64,000 bases of DNA, taken from assembly GCF_021389935.1 (NCBI RefSeq), contig NZ_CP089979.1, forward strand, positions 2,089,001-2,153,000, given 5' to 3'. Positions 52,926-62,222 of this stretch are shown piece by piece. The stretch is from Fulvivirga ligni. Lineage in GTDB: Bacteria > Bacteroidota > Bacteroidia > Cytophagales > Cyclobacteriaceae. Under the pieces are notes generated by a model. The model was not told the origin of the DNA. It saw nothing but the letters and a program-made list of their open reading frames with translations, and did no database searches. The first letter of the stretch is position 1; every line of letters begins with the position of its first letter. A program made the position numbers and the translations under genes.

Positions 52926-55343
52926 CTATTTACGGATTATTGCATTCAAATTATTTTCAAATAAACTTATCAAATGAGTCATAGTCTTATCAATGACTTT
53001 GTCAGTAAGGGTCTTTTGCTTGTCTTCAAGCGTAAAGCTTATAGCATAAGCCTTTTTATCCTCACCAATATTCTCTCCCTCATAAACATCAAATACATTA
53101 ATGGCTTTGATCAGGGATTGTTTTTTGCCTAAGGCAATATTTTTGATCTCATCGAAACTTACTTTTTTGTCAATCACCAAAGATAAGTCTCTGCGTACTT
53201 CAGGGTATTTAGATACTTCTTCAAAGGTTACTGTATTCGTAATTTTCTTCAATACAAGATCCCAATCTATTTCTGCATAGAATACTTCCTGCTTCACGCC
53301 TATCTTCTTGCAGGTAGCCTTGCTAGCCTTACCTAATTTCGCAATCTCTTTCTCTCCAAACTTTAAAATAAGGCCATAGTCAAAAGGAGAGGTGTGAATT
53401 ACCTCGGTAGAAAGCTCTTTATTGAGCAGTCTTCCTGTGATGCCTAATACGGTCTGATACAGATCGTGGAAAGTTACTTTTCTGGTTTTATTGATCCAGT
53501 TTTCATTTTCAATATCACCAGTAAGGTATATGGCTAGTTTTCTTTTCTCTACGTAATCACCATCTATAAGGAAGTAGGCTTTTCCAAATTCGAAGAGCTT
53601 CAGGTTAGCCTGCCTTCTGTTAATATTATAAGCTGCTACTTCCAAACCTGTGTGTAGCATGCTCTGTCTCAAAACGCCTAAATCTTCACTTAGCTTGTTA
53701 AGAATATGCACGCTCTGGCTTTCGTCTAGCTCAGCAGCGTTCACCGCATATTCAGGCTTAGTAAGTGAGTTGGTCAGTATTTCATAATAACCCTGACCTA
53801 CAAGCATTTCTGTGATGGTCTTCTGGATTTTATCTTTATCCTTAGCCGGAAATTCAGCCAGGTAGTCAGCTTTTACATAGTTTGGTAGCTCTACATTGTT
53901 GAATCCGTACACTCTAAGTACTTCTTCAATAATATCGGCCTCCCTTTGCACATCTACACGGTATGGCGGCACAATGGCCAGGAAAGACTCTTCAGTTTCT
54001 TTAGTAACCTTTATGTCTAAGAGCTCCAGAATTTCTTTGATTCTATCCTTCGCAATATCTTTTCCTATCAGTCTGTGAACATTTTTATATTTCACAGGCA
54101 CTTCAAAGTCTGCGATAGGAGTAGGGTAAATATCAGTTACTTCAGAGCTGATTTCACCTCCTGCTAGTTCTTTAATAAGTAAAGCAGCTCTCTTTAATGC
54201 ATAAACAGTGATATTAGGGTCAGTGCCACGCTCATACCTGAAAGAAGCATCAGTTTTAAGCTGATGGTGCTGCGCAGTTTTACGAACATAGTCCGGAGAG
54301 AAATAGGCGCTTTCCAGGAAAATGTCCGTAGTAGAGTCTTTTACTCCGGATTGAATACCTCCAAAAACACCTGCAATACACATTCCTTCACCGTAAGCAT
54401 TACAGATCATGAGGTCATTCTCTCTCAGCTTGCGCTCTTTTTCATCAAGCGTGGTGAATTTGGTGCCTTCCGGCAATGTTTTAACTATTAGCTTGTTGCC
54501 TTTAATTTGTTTTGCGTCAAAAGCATGTAGTGGTTGTCCTACTTCATGAAGCACAAAGTTGGTGATATCCACTATGTTATTGATGGGCTCTAAGCCTAGA
54601 GCTTGTAATTTTTGTTTAAGCCAGTCTGGCGACTCTTTTACAGTAACATTACTAATGGAAACTCCTGAATATCTTGGGCAAGCTTCATGATTTTCTACAA
54701 CAACTGTAATAGGGCTACTGGTACTTTCAGATTTGAAACCTGAAACATCAGGCCATTTCACCTCTGACTTCAATGCTGCCTTAAGGTCTCTGGCTACACC
54801 AATGTGAGAAGTAGCATCAGCACGGTTGGGAGTAAGGCCGATCTCAATGATCATATCATAAGAAAGGTTGAAGTACTCAGAGGCTGGGGTACCGTTAGGT
54901 AAATCAGTATCCAGTACCATAATACCTGCATGGCTGGCACCCACACCGATCTCATCCTCAGCACAGATCATACCTTGAGAAGCCTCTCCTCTAATTTTAG
55001 CTTTCTTTATAGTGAACGGCTCGTGTCCTTTGGGATAAAGAGTAGCACCAACAGTGGCTACAATTACTTTTTGGCCCGCAGCTACATTCGGGGCTCCGCA
55101 AACTATTTGTGATGGCTCATCAGCGCCAATATCTACTGTAGTAACTCTTAATTTGTCTGCATTGGTGTGAGGCACGCAAGTAAGAACTTCGCCTATTACC
55201 ATCCCTTTTAATCCACCTGGAACAAGTTCAAATGCTTCAAGGCCTTCTACTTCAAGACCAGTATCAGTTAAAAGCTTACTTATTTCTTCAGGTGACTGAT
55301 TTAAGTCGATATATTCCTTAAGCCAGTTTAAAGATATCTTCAT
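52926..55343 (-). CDS. pheT: Phenylalanine--tRNA ligase beta subunit
   Basis: An 805-residue beta subunit of the phenylalanyl-tRNA synthetase tetramer. Starts MKISLNWLKEYIDL; the tRNA-binding (EMAP-like) domain covers about 40-150 (LRVTTVDIG, QIVCGAPNV, MICAEDEIG). The B3/B4 editing domain (about 205-390), the B5 domain (about 405-475) and the C-terminal anticodon-binding FDX-ACB domain (about 710-805, with YPEVRRDLSLVIDKKVSFDEI) follow. Full length. A TAATTTTG -7 element lies 41-48 bases before the start. Confidence 0.96.
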   Translation of the reverse strand: MKISLNWLKEYIDLNQSPEEISKLLTDTGLEVEGLEAFELVPGGLKGMVIGEVLTCVPHTNADKLRVTTVDIGADEPSQIVCGAPNVAAGQKVIVATVGATLYPKGHEPFTIKKAKIRGEASQGMICAEDEIGVGASHAGIMVLDTDLPNGTPASEYFNLSYDMIIEIGLTPNRADATSHIGVARDLKAALKSEVKWPDVSGFKSESTSSPITVVVENHEACPRYSGVSISNVTVKESPDWLKQKLQALGLEPINNIVDITNFVLHEVGQPLHAFDAKQIKGNKLIVKTLPEGTKFTTLDEKERKLRENDLMICNAYGEGMCIAGVFGGIQSGVKDSTTDIFLESAYFSPDYVRKTAQHHQLKTDASFRYERGTDPNITVYALKRAALLIKELAGGEISSEVTDIYPTPIADFEVPVKYKNVHRLIGKDIAKDRIKEILELLDIKVTKETEESFLAIVPPYRVDVQREADIIEEVLRVYGFNNVELPNYVKADYLAEFPAKDKDKIQKTITEMLVGQGYYEILTNSLTKPEYAVNAAELDESQSVHILNKLSEDLGVLRQSMLHTGLEVAAYNINRRQANLKLFEFGKAYFLIDGDYVEKRKLAIYLTGDIENENWINKTRKVTFHDLYQTVLGITGRLLNKELSTEVIHTSPFDYGLILKFGEKEIAKLGKASKATCKKIGVKQEVFYAEIDWDLVLKKITNTVTFEEVSKYPEVRRDLSLVIDKKVSFDEIKNIALGKKQSLIKAINVFDVYEGENIGEDKKAYAISFTLEDKQKTLTDKVIDKTMTHLISLFENNLNAIIRK

Positions 55344-55383
55344 GCTATAAAAATGCCGTTTATGTGCTAAAATTTTAAGGAAA

Positions 55384-55391
55384 CAAAATTA
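55384..55391 (-). promoter_or_regulatory. Predicted -7 promoter element of pheT
   Basis: On the minus strand TAATTTTG matches TAnnTTTG exactly and lies about 41 bases before the pheT start. A clear -33 TTG is not seen. Confidence 0.45.
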
Positions 55392-55480
55392 CACATTTAT
55401 AGCTTTTAAGGAGACTTAAATGATTTTTTTTGGAATGATATTCAAAGGGCTTTAAATCAAGGTGTTAATAGGATGTGTGA

Positions 55481-55783
55481 TTATTCGCTTCTGTAGCGCC
55501 ATGAGCTTTGAGACCGACTGGTATGGCTTACTGCAAGAATTATTATACTTTTATTATTTTCTTGAAGTATGTAATGAACTTGGAATGGGAATCTGTTGAC
55601 TCCAGCACTTCTGATATTTTTATAACTAATTTGATAATGGTGAGGATGAAGCTGGATGTAATTTGGTCTGGCTTTTACATGTATGTAAAACTTCCTTCCA
55701 AGACCTTTCTTTTGATCGTCATACCATTTTAGACTTTCTCTGATATCTCGCAAAGCCGGTGGTATGAGTTTTAGCTTGTACAT
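55481..55783 (-). CDS. RelE/ParE-family toxin
   Basis: A 100-residue toxin of a type II toxin-antitoxin pair. ALRDIRESLKWYDDQKKGLGRKF (key part DIRESLKWYDDQKKGLG) is the typical helical hairpin, and YKNIRSAGVNRFPFQVHYI the beta-sheet of ParE/RelE proteins. The ParE branch poisons gyrase while RelE cuts mRNA at the ribosome; the family alone does not settle which. Its ATG overlaps the antitoxin stop (TAATG). The pair lies upstream of pheT on the same strand. Confidence 0.85.
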   Translation of the reverse strand: MYKLKLIPPALRDIRESLKWYDDQKKGLGRKFYIHVKARPNYIQLHPHHYQISYKNIRSAGVNRFPFQVHYILQENNKSIIILAVSHTSRSQSSWRYRSE

Positions 55784-56004
55784 TATAGATCTTTTTCAAG
55801 ATCATTAAGGGCATCATCTAGGTCAATTAAATCGTCTTGGTTATTGCCGTAAAAGGCTAATCTTTCATTCAAGAGAAGTTTTGTACTCTCATCTAAGTTG
55901 TTTTCATGCTGGCTTTTGAACGTATGCAAACTCTTCAGTACTTCAGGGTCTTGAAGTTCTGTTAACCAGTGAATTAGATCTATTTTGATTGATTTTATAT
56001 CCAT
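55783..56004 (-). CDS. Antitoxin of the RelE/ParE-type pair
   Basis: A 73-residue acidic protein in the first position of the pair. IKIDLIHWLTELQDPEVLKSL and the C-terminal LIDLDDALNDLEKDL are typical of the small Bacteroidota addiction-module antitoxins encoded before ParE-like toxins. The C-terminal acidic part probably wraps the toxin. No obvious DNA-binding domain is seen, so autoregulation is uncertain. Confidence 0.72.
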   Translation of the reverse strand: MDIKSIKIDLIHWLTELQDPEVLKSLHTFKSQHENNLDESTKLLLNERLAFYGNNQDDLIDLDDALNDLEKDL

Positions 56005-56071
56005 CCTTTTATAAAGTTAAGAACTTTATCTTGAAGAGAGAACTGTTCAGTATCTTATCATAGAGTAATCC

Positions 56072-56677
56072 TTATAGCTCTTTATAAGTCTTCTCGCCAG
56101 CTTTTATAGGTACAGTTAAAAGATTTTCACTTGGAGGTAGCGGGCAGCTGTATCCTGCGGTATAAGCGCAGTAAGGATTGTAGGCCAGGTTAAAATCAAG
56201 TAAAATGCCATTGCCACCATTGTGTTTTACTTCTAAGTATCTGCCACCACCATAGGTTTCGTCAGCACTGGTATCATCTGCGAAGGCTAGGAATAAAACA
56301 TCTTCCTTCACATTTTCCATAATCAGTAGTTTTTGTTCTTTCCCATCTAAGGTGAAGCTGGCATAGCCGTATTCCAGATATTCTTCCGGCTCTCCCTCGC
56401 TGGTGGCCAGTTTTCTTATTTGAGGATCTTCCTTGGCTGTAAATTTAGCATTGATCTTATACTTCAAGTCAGCAGAAAAGAACTTCAGGCCTTCAAATTT
56501 TACCTTTTGAGCCACGAATGGGGATTCATCAGAATTCCTCATAAAAGACTCTTGCGCATCTCTTTTTTTGTCTATCTCAGCTTTGTATGATTCTGGAGAT
56601 TGGCCTTGAAAGGAATAAATAAAAATGATCACTACAGTAAGCGCCACTACGCCTATAATCCACTTATTTCTGCTCAT
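56072..56677 (-). CDS. DUF1684 protein, exported or membrane-anchored
   Basis: A 201-residue protein with an N-terminal hydrophobic segment (about 7-24). The C-terminal DUF1684 signature is complete: GGRYLEVKHNGG, LLDFNLAYNPYCAY and YSCPLPPSENLLTVPIKAGEK. The conserved Y, C and P cluster suggests a binding site, but no function is established for the family. It lies three bases after radC on the same strand, so they are probably one unit. Confidence 0.8.
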   Translation of the reverse strand: MSRNKWIIGVVALTVVIIFIYSFQGQSPESYKAEIDKKRDAQESFMRNSDESPFVAQKVKFEGLKFFSADLKYKINAKFTAKEDPQIRKLATSEGEPEEYLEYGYASFTLDGKEQKLLIMENVKEDVLFLAFADDTSADETYGGGRYLEVKHNGGNGILLDFNLAYNPYCAYTAGYSCPLPPSENLLTVPIKAGEKTYKEL

Positions 56678-56680
56678 AAC

Positions 56681-57376
56681 TTATAGCATATTTTCATCTG
56701 CGAAGCTAAAATAGCCATTGTCAGTGAAAATGATGTGATCCAATACCGGGATTTCTAAAACTCGGCCTCCTTCTGTCATTTTTTTCGTCAGGTGAATGTC
56801 TTGTTGACTGGGCTTGAGGTTGCCGGATGGATGGTTGTGTACCAGGATGATACCGCACGCCAGTTCTTCCAGGGCTGATTTGAAGATGATTTTAGGGTCG
56901 GCCACAGTACCCGTAACTCCTCCGCTGCTTATCAATTGTTTTTTAATAACCATATTTCTGCGGTTGAGTAGTAAAATCCAAAACTCTTCGTGGCGGTTGT
57001 CTAATAATTCTGGTGATATGATTTTATAAGCATCCTCGGAGCTGGTAATTTGGGGCTTCTTTTGGGGTTCGGTGTCTTTTCTGCGGCGGCCAAGCTCCAG
57101 AGCGCTTACGATGGATATGGCCTTGGCCTCACCAATGCCTTTGAATTTCATCAGATCCTTTACCGAAAGCTTGGCCAGTTGATTAAGATCATTCCCTGAT
57201 TGATTCAAGATGTGCTTGCTCAGATCTACTGCAGACATGGATCGGGTGCCTGACCCGATAAGTATTCCAATAAGTTCAGCTTCTGATAATGAGGCTTTTC
57301 CTTTTAATAAGAGCTTTTCTCTGGGGCGGTCTTCTTCTGCCCAGCTTTTTATGTTGAGATGGTCGGCTATGGTCAT
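56681..57376 (-). CDS. radC: RadC-family DNA repair-associated protein (JAB1/MPN domain)
   Basis: A 231-residue RadC protein. An N-terminal helix-hairpin-helix UPF0758 part (LSEAELIGILIGSGTR, LMKFKGIGEAKAISI) is followed by the MPN domain with zinc motif HNHPSG (H180, H182) and D193 in SQQD. The biochemical role of RadC is not settled; it was once linked to recombination repair. Here it stands in a chromosomal setting with DUF1684 rather than in a mobile element. No phage or transposon genes are nearby. Confidence 0.92.
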   Translation of the reverse strand: MTIADHLNIKSWAEEDRPREKLLLKGKASLSEAELIGILIGSGTRSMSAVDLSKHILNQSGNDLNQLAKLSVKDLMKFKGIGEAKAISIVSALELGRRRKDTEPQKKPQITSSEDAYKIISPELLDNRHEEFWILLLNRRNMVIKKQLISSGGVTGTVADPKIIFKSALEELACGIILVHNHPSGNLKPSQQDIHLTKKMTEGGRVLEIPVLDHIIFTDNGYFSFADENML

Positions 57377-57446
57377 ATCACCCGTGGCTTAGTTGGATGA
57401 TATATAAGTTATCACATTTTGAGTAAAAAAGATAGTAAAACAGAAA

Positions 57447-57472
57447 AGCCTTATCCCGCGAGAGATAAGGCT
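57447..57472 (-). terminator. Terminator after rpsT
   Basis: AGCCTTATC (57447-57455) and GATAAGGCT (57464-57472) form a 9-bp stem; on the minus strand TTTTCTGTTTTA follows. Confidence 0.8.
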
Positions 57473-57495
57473 CTTCTATATATCTTAAATACTAA

Positions 57496-57747
57496 TTAAA
57501 GGCTGTTAACCATTTTAGTTAACTTAGACTTTTGGTTAGAAGCCTTTTTCTTATGTATAATATTTTTCTTTGCTAGTTTATCAAGCATAGAAGAAACTGT
57601 TTTTAACAATTCCTGCGCCTCAGACTTATCAGTAGTACCGTTTAACCTCTTTACAAAAGTTCTAGTGGTTTTGTGTTGGTACTTGTTTCTTAATTTTTTT
57701 GCATTATTCGATCTGATTCTCTTTAATGCTGACTTATGATTTGCCAT
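57496..57747 (-). CDS. rpsT: 30S ribosomal protein S20
   Basis: An 83-residue, very basic helical protein that binds 16S rRNA in the body of the small subunit. MANHKSALKRIRSNNAKKLRN is diagnostic of S20 (first part MANHKSALKRIRSN). Length is normal. It has a well-formed promoter and a terminator, so it is transcribed alone. Confidence 0.95.
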   Translation of the reverse strand: MANHKSALKRIRSNNAKKLRNKYQHKTTRTFVKRLNGTTDKSEAQELLKTVSSMLDKLAKKNIIHKKKASNQKSKLTKMVNSL

Positions 57748-57789
57748 ATCTGATATTTATTCGACTTCGCCTTGTTAATTTTGAGTGTG

Positions 57790-57819
57790 CAAAGGTAAAG
57801 CTATTTCTAATATTTACAA
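57790..57819 (-). promoter_or_regulatory. Complete Bacteroidota-type promoter of rpsT
   Basis: On the minus strand, -33 TTG (57817-57819) and -7 TACCTTTG (57790-57797) are 19 bases apart, matching the TTG/TAnnTTTG consensus. The start codon is about 43 bases downstream. Confidence 0.75.
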
Positions 57820-57868
57820 AATGTATCTCAAGAATAATTTTAGAAAAAATATGCTTACCTTAATATAG

Positions 57869-58849
57869 ATGCGATTTTTGGCTAAAATATTTCTTTTTAT
57901 AGCTCTGCTTATCCCGTTATCCAGTCTTTCTGGTATCTGGGGTTTTTATGGTCATCAGAAAATAAACCGATTGGCCGTTTTTACTTTACCGCCAGAAATG
58001 ATAGCCTTTTATAAGCATCACATCAGGTACATTACCGAAAATGCAGTTAATCCTGATAAGCGAAGATATGCAGTAGATGGAGAAGCTCCAAGACATTTTA
58101 TTGATATTGATGTATATGGTGACTCTGCCATCTATAAAATGCCACGATATTGGAATGCAGCCGTAGAGCAATTCACGGAAGATACTTTGCAAGCCTATGG
58201 AATAGTGCCATGGCATGTTTATAGAATGAAAGGCTGGCTTACTGATGCCATGAGAATTAGAGATGCAAAGGCTATTTTAAGGTTATCAGCGGAGCTGGGC
58301 CATTATATTGCAGATGCTAATGTGCCGCTACATACCACAGAGAACTATAATGGCCAACTTACTGGTCAGAAAGGGATTCATGGTTTGTGGGAATCCAGGT
58401 TGCCAGAGCTTTTCTCTGAAGATTATGATTTTCTGGTAGGTAGGGCAGACTATATCGAAAATACTCAGTTAGCTATATGGCAGGGTGTAACACACGCTCA
58501 TGAGGCTCTGGATTCGGTGCTGCAATATGAAATTACGGTATCTCAAAAGTTGGAGGAAGATAAGAAGTATAGCTTCGAAACTCGTGGTGCTGCCACGGTA
58601 AAGGTCTACTCCAGAGAGTTTTCCAAAGAATATCATGTCATGCTTAATCATATGGTAGAGCGGCAGATGAGGCGGGCTGTAAAGATGGTCGGTGATTTCT
58701 GGTATACCTGCTGGATAGATGCAGGGCAGCCAGATTTAGAGGCCATCATTGGCGTGGAGTTTTCGGAAGAAGAACTAAAGCAACGAAAAGAGGAACTTCA
58801 GGTCTGGAAAGAGAAAAGATATGCTTCAAGAGCTCATGAGGTAGAATGA
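57869..58849 (+). CDS. Exported zinc-dependent phospholipase C / S1-P1 nuclease-like protein
   Basis: A 326-residue helical protein with a signal peptide (about 1-21). GFYGHQKINR near the mature N-terminus, PRHFIDIDVYGD, and SAELGHYIADANVPLHTTENY followed by GIHGLWESRLPE give a pattern of H, D and W residues like the three-zinc site shared by zinc phospholipase C and S1/P1 nucleases. Whether it cleaves phospholipid or nucleic acid cannot be told. The C-terminus is charged and has no sorting tail. The gene stands alone. Confidence 0.68.
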   Translation: MRFLAKIFLFIALLIPLSSLSGIWGFYGHQKINRLAVFTLPPEMIAFYKHHIRYITENAVNPDKRRYAVDGEAPRHFIDIDVYGDSAIYKMPRYWNAAVEQFTEDTLQAYGIVPWHVYRMKGWLTDAMRIRDAKAILRLSAELGHYIADANVPLHTTENYNGQLTGQKGIHGLWESRLPELFSEDYDFLVGRADYIENTQLAIWQGVTHAHEALDSVLQYEITVSQKLEEDKKYSFETRGAATVKVYSREFSKEYHVMLNHMVERQMRRAVKMVGDFWYTCWIDAGQPDLEAIIGVEFSEEELKQRKEELQVWKEKRYASRAHEVE

Positions 58850-58856
58850 GCTCTTG
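58827..58856. terminator. Perfect hairpin across the stop codon, between converging genes
   Basis: CAAGAGCTCAT (58827-58837) and ATGAGCTCTTG (58846-58856) form an 11-bp stem around an 8-base loop; the plus-strand stop codon (58847-58849) is in the right arm. No T-run follows, so termination is uncertain. Confidence 0.5.
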
Positions 58857-58870
58857 AAAATATTAAGTTG

Positions 58871-59398
58871 TTATTCTACAGACTTTTTAAGGTTGGTCAG
58901 GCCTTGTTCATAATCCGGCCCTACCATTGTTTCTAAATCCATGAAATTATACATGATTTTGCTTATTGCTCCAGGTTTTTCCTCATAGGTCCAGGTAACT
59001 TCTGTAGCGCCAGCTTTGGGTTCAAACAGTAGTTTTGCATGGGCTTCACCACCATAACCAAAGTCCATTCTATTGTCTATCAGTTCATTTTCCTTTACTT
59101 CTACCGTCCACATGGAGCCCTTGCCTAGGTTCACGCTGTCGCTTTCCCAGTTCATGCGGGCATCTACGCCGCTATCGGGGCCTTCATAAGTATATTTGGC
59201 GCTGGGGTCTTTCGGATACCAGGGAGACCAATCATTGAATTCTTTCATGTTGGCAGCTTTGGTATATACTTTTTCTACGGGGGCATTGATAGTTATTTTT
59301 CTTTCCATGTACACTTCTGATGGACCAGTGAAATACATGATAAGTGCTATCACGAGTATTAAGCCTAAGATGGCTATAGCAATTTTACCGATTTTCAT
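58871..59398 (-). CDS. SRPBCC-domain protein with N-terminal membrane anchor
   Basis: From the start at 59398 (MKIGKIAIAI) the protein has 175 residues: a membrane helix (about 4-23) followed by a START/Bet v 1-like SRPBCC domain with ITINAPVEKVYTKAANMKEFNDWSPWYP (key parts INAPVEKVYTKAA and WSPWYPKDP). These domains bind hydrophobic ligands; this branch is often annotated polyketide cyclase without evidence of that activity. The frame opens further upstream at 59446, but those extra residues do not look like a signal and would displace the membrane helix. Function unknown. Confidence 0.75.
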   Translation of the reverse strand: MKIGKIAIAILGLILVIALIMYFTGPSEVYMERKITINAPVEKVYTKAANMKEFNDWSPWYPKDPSAKYTYEGPDSGVDARMNWESDSVNLGKGSMWTVEVKENELIDNRMDFGYGGEAHAKLLFEPKAGATEVTWTYEEKPGAISKIMYNFMDLETMVGPDYEQGLTNLKKSVE

Positions 59399-59516
59399 AA
59401 GCTGATTGTTTTTAGGCAATATAGAAATTATTGATAGTTTCATCAATAGCTACCTTTGGGTGAGTATTTTGTTGGCTAGCATGTTATGTGCGTATAAATT
59501 CATGTAGTTTTGTTGA

Positions 59517-61397
59517 ATGAATTACTTATCTGTAGATAAAATCTCGAAATCATTCGGAGCCAGAGTGCTCTTTGAAAATATATCTTTTGGTATTGAGGCC
59601 GGTCAAAAAGTAGCCTTGGTGGGTGTAAACGGAAGTGGTAAATCTACGCTTCTTAAAATTTTGGCAGGCATTGATGAGCCTGATTCTGGTGAGGTGGTGA
59701 TTGCCAATGATGTAAAAGTAATGTTCTTGAATCAGCAGCCGGATTTTGATAGTAATTTATCGGTAATTGATGCTGTGCTGGAAAGTGATGAACAGCTTCC
59801 CACTTTGGTGAAAGAATATGAGCAGCTGCTGCAAAAAACAGCTGAAGATCCTAGTGCTGTAGATAAGCTTACTTCACTAATCACCAGAATGGATGAGCTT
59901 GATGCGTGGAACTATGAAAATCAGGTAAAGGAAATTCTTGGTAAACTGGGTATTCATGATCACCAACAAAAAATTGGTGAGTTATCAGGAGGGCAGAAGA
60001 AACGCGTAGGGCTGGCAAAAACACTCCTGGAAAAGCCGGACTTGGTTATTCTGGATGAGCCTACTAACCACTTGGATTTAGAAGCTATTGAATGGCTGGA
60101 AGAGTACCTTTCTCAAAGCCAGATGGGAATAATTATGGTTACTCACGATAGGTATTTCCTGGAAAGTGTTACGAATGAGATTATAGAGTTAGATCAGCAG
60201 CAGGTATTTAAATACTCTGGTAATTATTCTTATTTTCTGGAAAAGAAAGCTGAAAGAGAACAAATACAGCAGTCTGAGAAGGAGAAAGCGAAGAACCTTT
60301 ATGGGAAGGAGCTGGAATGGATGAGAAGACAGCCTAAAGCCAGAGGTACAAAAGCAAAATATAGGGTAGATGCCTTTGAAGACATTAAGAAAAAGGCCCA
60401 TCAAAATCTGGAGAAGCAGAAGCTGGAACTAGAAGTGAAAGGCAGACGCCAGGGAGGCAAGGTGTTGGAAATTGATGCGATATCTAAGTCATTTGGAGAG
60501 AAAGATCTGTTTAAGCATTTCTCATACATATTTAAGAAAGGTGAAAGGGTAGGTATAGTAGGTAAGAATGGTACTGGAAAGTCTACCTTTTTAAATATTC
60601 TCACTGGAGCTCTAAAGCCAGATGCAGGTGAAATTGTAAAAGGAACTACTACAGCCATTGGTTATTATAAACAGAAAGAGCCTGAGTTTAAGGCGGGTAG
60701 TAAAGTGATAGATGTAGTGCAGGAAATAGCCGAAGTGATCACAATGGCCGATGGAAGTACAGTGACTGCCTCTCGGTTTTTGACGCTTTTTAACTTTTCT
60801 CCTTCCGCTCAGTATGATTTTGTAGATAAGCTCAGTGGTGGTGAAAAGAGAAGACTGCAGCTATTATGTGTGCTTGTAGAAAATCCGAACTTCCTTATTC
60901 TGGATGAGCCTACCAATGATCTGGATTTGATCACCTTGCGCACTTTGGAGGATTTTCTAAGTCAGTTTCAGGGCTGCTTGATTATTGTATCTCACGATAG
61001 ATACTTTATGGATAGATTGGTCGATCACTTATTTGTGTTTGATAGATCTACTGAGATTGAAGATTTCCCAGGGAACTACACCGTGTACAGAGAGTACGCC
61101 AAAGCCAAAGAGGAAGCTGAGAAGTTTGCGGGCACCAAGATTGATTCTGAGCCTAAAGTTGCCAAAGTGAAGACGGAGGAGGCCAGAAAAATGACTTATA
61201 ATGAAAAGAGAGAGTTTGACGCTTTGGAGAAAGAACTCGAGGCGCTGAATAAAAAGAAAGATCAGCTAAATGAGCAAATGAATTCTGGTGAGCAGGATCA
61301 TGTGAAGCTCACTGGCTGGGGCGAAGAACTGAAACAGGTTGAGAATCAAATAGATGAAAAGGAAATGAGATGGCTTGAGCTATCCGAGCTGGGTTAA
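59517..61397 (+). CDS. ABC-F family ATPase (Uup-like)
   Basis: A 626-residue soluble protein with two ABC ATPase domains and no membrane helices. Domain 1 has Walker A GVNGSGKST (36-44), signature LSGGQ and DEPTNHLDL; domain 2 has GKNGTGKST, LSGGEKRRL and DEPTNDLDL. The inter-domain linker is basic (KARGTKAKYRVDAFED), and a C-terminal charged coiled coil (about 555-620) is present as in Uup. ABC-F proteins act on the ribosome or on DNA structures; the coiled coil favours the Uup branch over EttA. It is followed after 60 bases by a membrane-protein gene. Confidence 0.9.
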   Translation: MNYLSVDKISKSFGARVLFENISFGIEAGQKVALVGVNGSGKSTLLKILAGIDEPDSGEVVIANDVKVMFLNQQPDFDSNLSVIDAVLESDEQLPTLVKEYEQLLQKTAEDPSAVDKLTSLITRMDELDAWNYENQVKEILGKLGIHDHQQKIGELSGGQKKRVGLAKTLLEKPDLVILDEPTNHLDLEAIEWLEEYLSQSQMGIIMVTHDRYFLESVTNEIIELDQQQVFKYSGNYSYFLEKKAEREQIQQSEKEKAKNLYGKELEWMRRQPKARGTKAKYRVDAFEDIKKKAHQNLEKQKLELEVKGRRQGGKVLEIDAISKSFGEKDLFKHFSYIFKKGERVGIVGKNGTGKSTFLNILTGALKPDAGEIVKGTTTAIGYYKQKEPEFKAGSKVIDVVQEIAEVITMADGSTVTASRFLTLFNFSPSAQYDFVDKLSGGEKRRLQLLCVLVENPNFLILDEPTNDLDLITLRTLEDFLSQFQGCLIIVSHDRYFMDRLVDHLFVFDRSTEIEDFPGNYTVYREYAKAKEEAEKFAGTKIDSEPKVAKVKTEEARKMTYNEKREFDALEKELEALNKKKDQLNEQMNSGEQDHVKLTGWGEELKQVENQIDEKEMRWLELSELG

Positions 61398-61457
61398 TAG
61401 GATCAATGCTAAATTTTAATTAAACTGGCACCTTCATTGGCAGCTAAACCTAAATAA

Positions 61458-62222
61458 ATGATCAGAGACCAGTTTAAAACCAAGAACGAGATTTCGCCAG
61501 AAGGCTTCAGGTACCGTGGGTTGGAATCCACCAGGCTAGAAGCCCTTACTGATACAGTGTTTGGTTTTTCTATAACGCTATTGGTAATATCTGTTTCTGT
61601 GCCAAGTACTTATCTTGAGTTGCAGGTCTCTATGTATGGGTTTCTGGGTTTCATCTTTTGTAGCATGATCTTGCTGGCAATATGGAATGGTCATTATAAA
61701 TATTTCACGAATTATGGTCTGGAAGACGGGTTTAACCGAACTTTAAACTTCCTTTTTCTTTTCATTTTGCTGTTCTATGTCTATCCGCTAAAATACCTAT
61801 TTAATGTGCTGGGCACTGTAGTTTGGCTACGGGTGATGCAGGTTTTTGGCGTTCATTCTGAGGCATTCTTGTTGAAAGCCAGAGAGATGCAGGCGGCCAA
61901 TTTGGAAACGGATCAGTGGGCTGATCTTATGATCAGGTTCGGTGTAGGTTTCTTTCTTATCTATCTCATCTTTTTCTTATGGCACTGGCGAGCTTATAAT
62001 CAAAGAGAGCATTTGGCCTTAAATGAAAGGGAAGTGTTGCTTACCAAATACCACCTGAAACGTTATGGCCTTATTTCACTTATTCCATTAGTATCGATGC
62101 TGGTGGTCATTCTTTTTGGAGGCACAGCATCAGGATGGGCAGGACTGATTTATCTGGGAAATGTCTTCATCATTATCTTCGATAAAAGATTTAGAAGAAG
62201 GTTGCAGGCTACTCCCAAATGA
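61458..62222 (+). CDS. TMEM175-like (DUF1211) potassium channel family membrane protein
   Basis: A 254-residue inner-membrane protein with about six helices. RLEALTDTVFGFSITLLVIS (about residues 28-47) corresponds to the R-x-x-A-x-x-D-x-V/I-F signature of bacterial TMEM175 channels, which form tetrameric potassium-leak channels. Bacterial members are usually about 200 residues, so this one is slightly longer with an extra loop (about 135-155). Channel activity here is inferred from the motif. Its last 14 bases overlap the converging protease gene. Confidence 0.7.
   Translation: MIRDQFKTKNEISPEGFRYRGLESTRLEALTDTVFGFSITLLVISVSVPSTYLELQVSMYGFLGFIFCSMILLAIWNGHYKYFTNYGLEDGFNRTLNFLFLFILLFYVYPLKYLFNVLGTVVWLRVMQVFGVHSEAFLLKAREMQAANLETDQWADLMIRFGVGFFLIYLIFFLWHWRAYNQREHLALNEREVLLTKYHLKRYGLISLIPLVSMLVVILFGGTASGWAGLIYLGNVFIIIFDKRFRRRLQATPK

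Noticed and set aside
56681-57376. radC as a marker of a mobile element
   Set aside because: No integrase, phage or transposon genes lie nearby; the surrounding genes are chromosomal housekeeping genes.
59504-59511. TAGTTTTG as a promoter of the ABC-F gene
   Set aside because: It matches TAnnTTTG but is only five bases before the ATG and has no -33 TTG at the right spacing; a leaderless transcript would be required.
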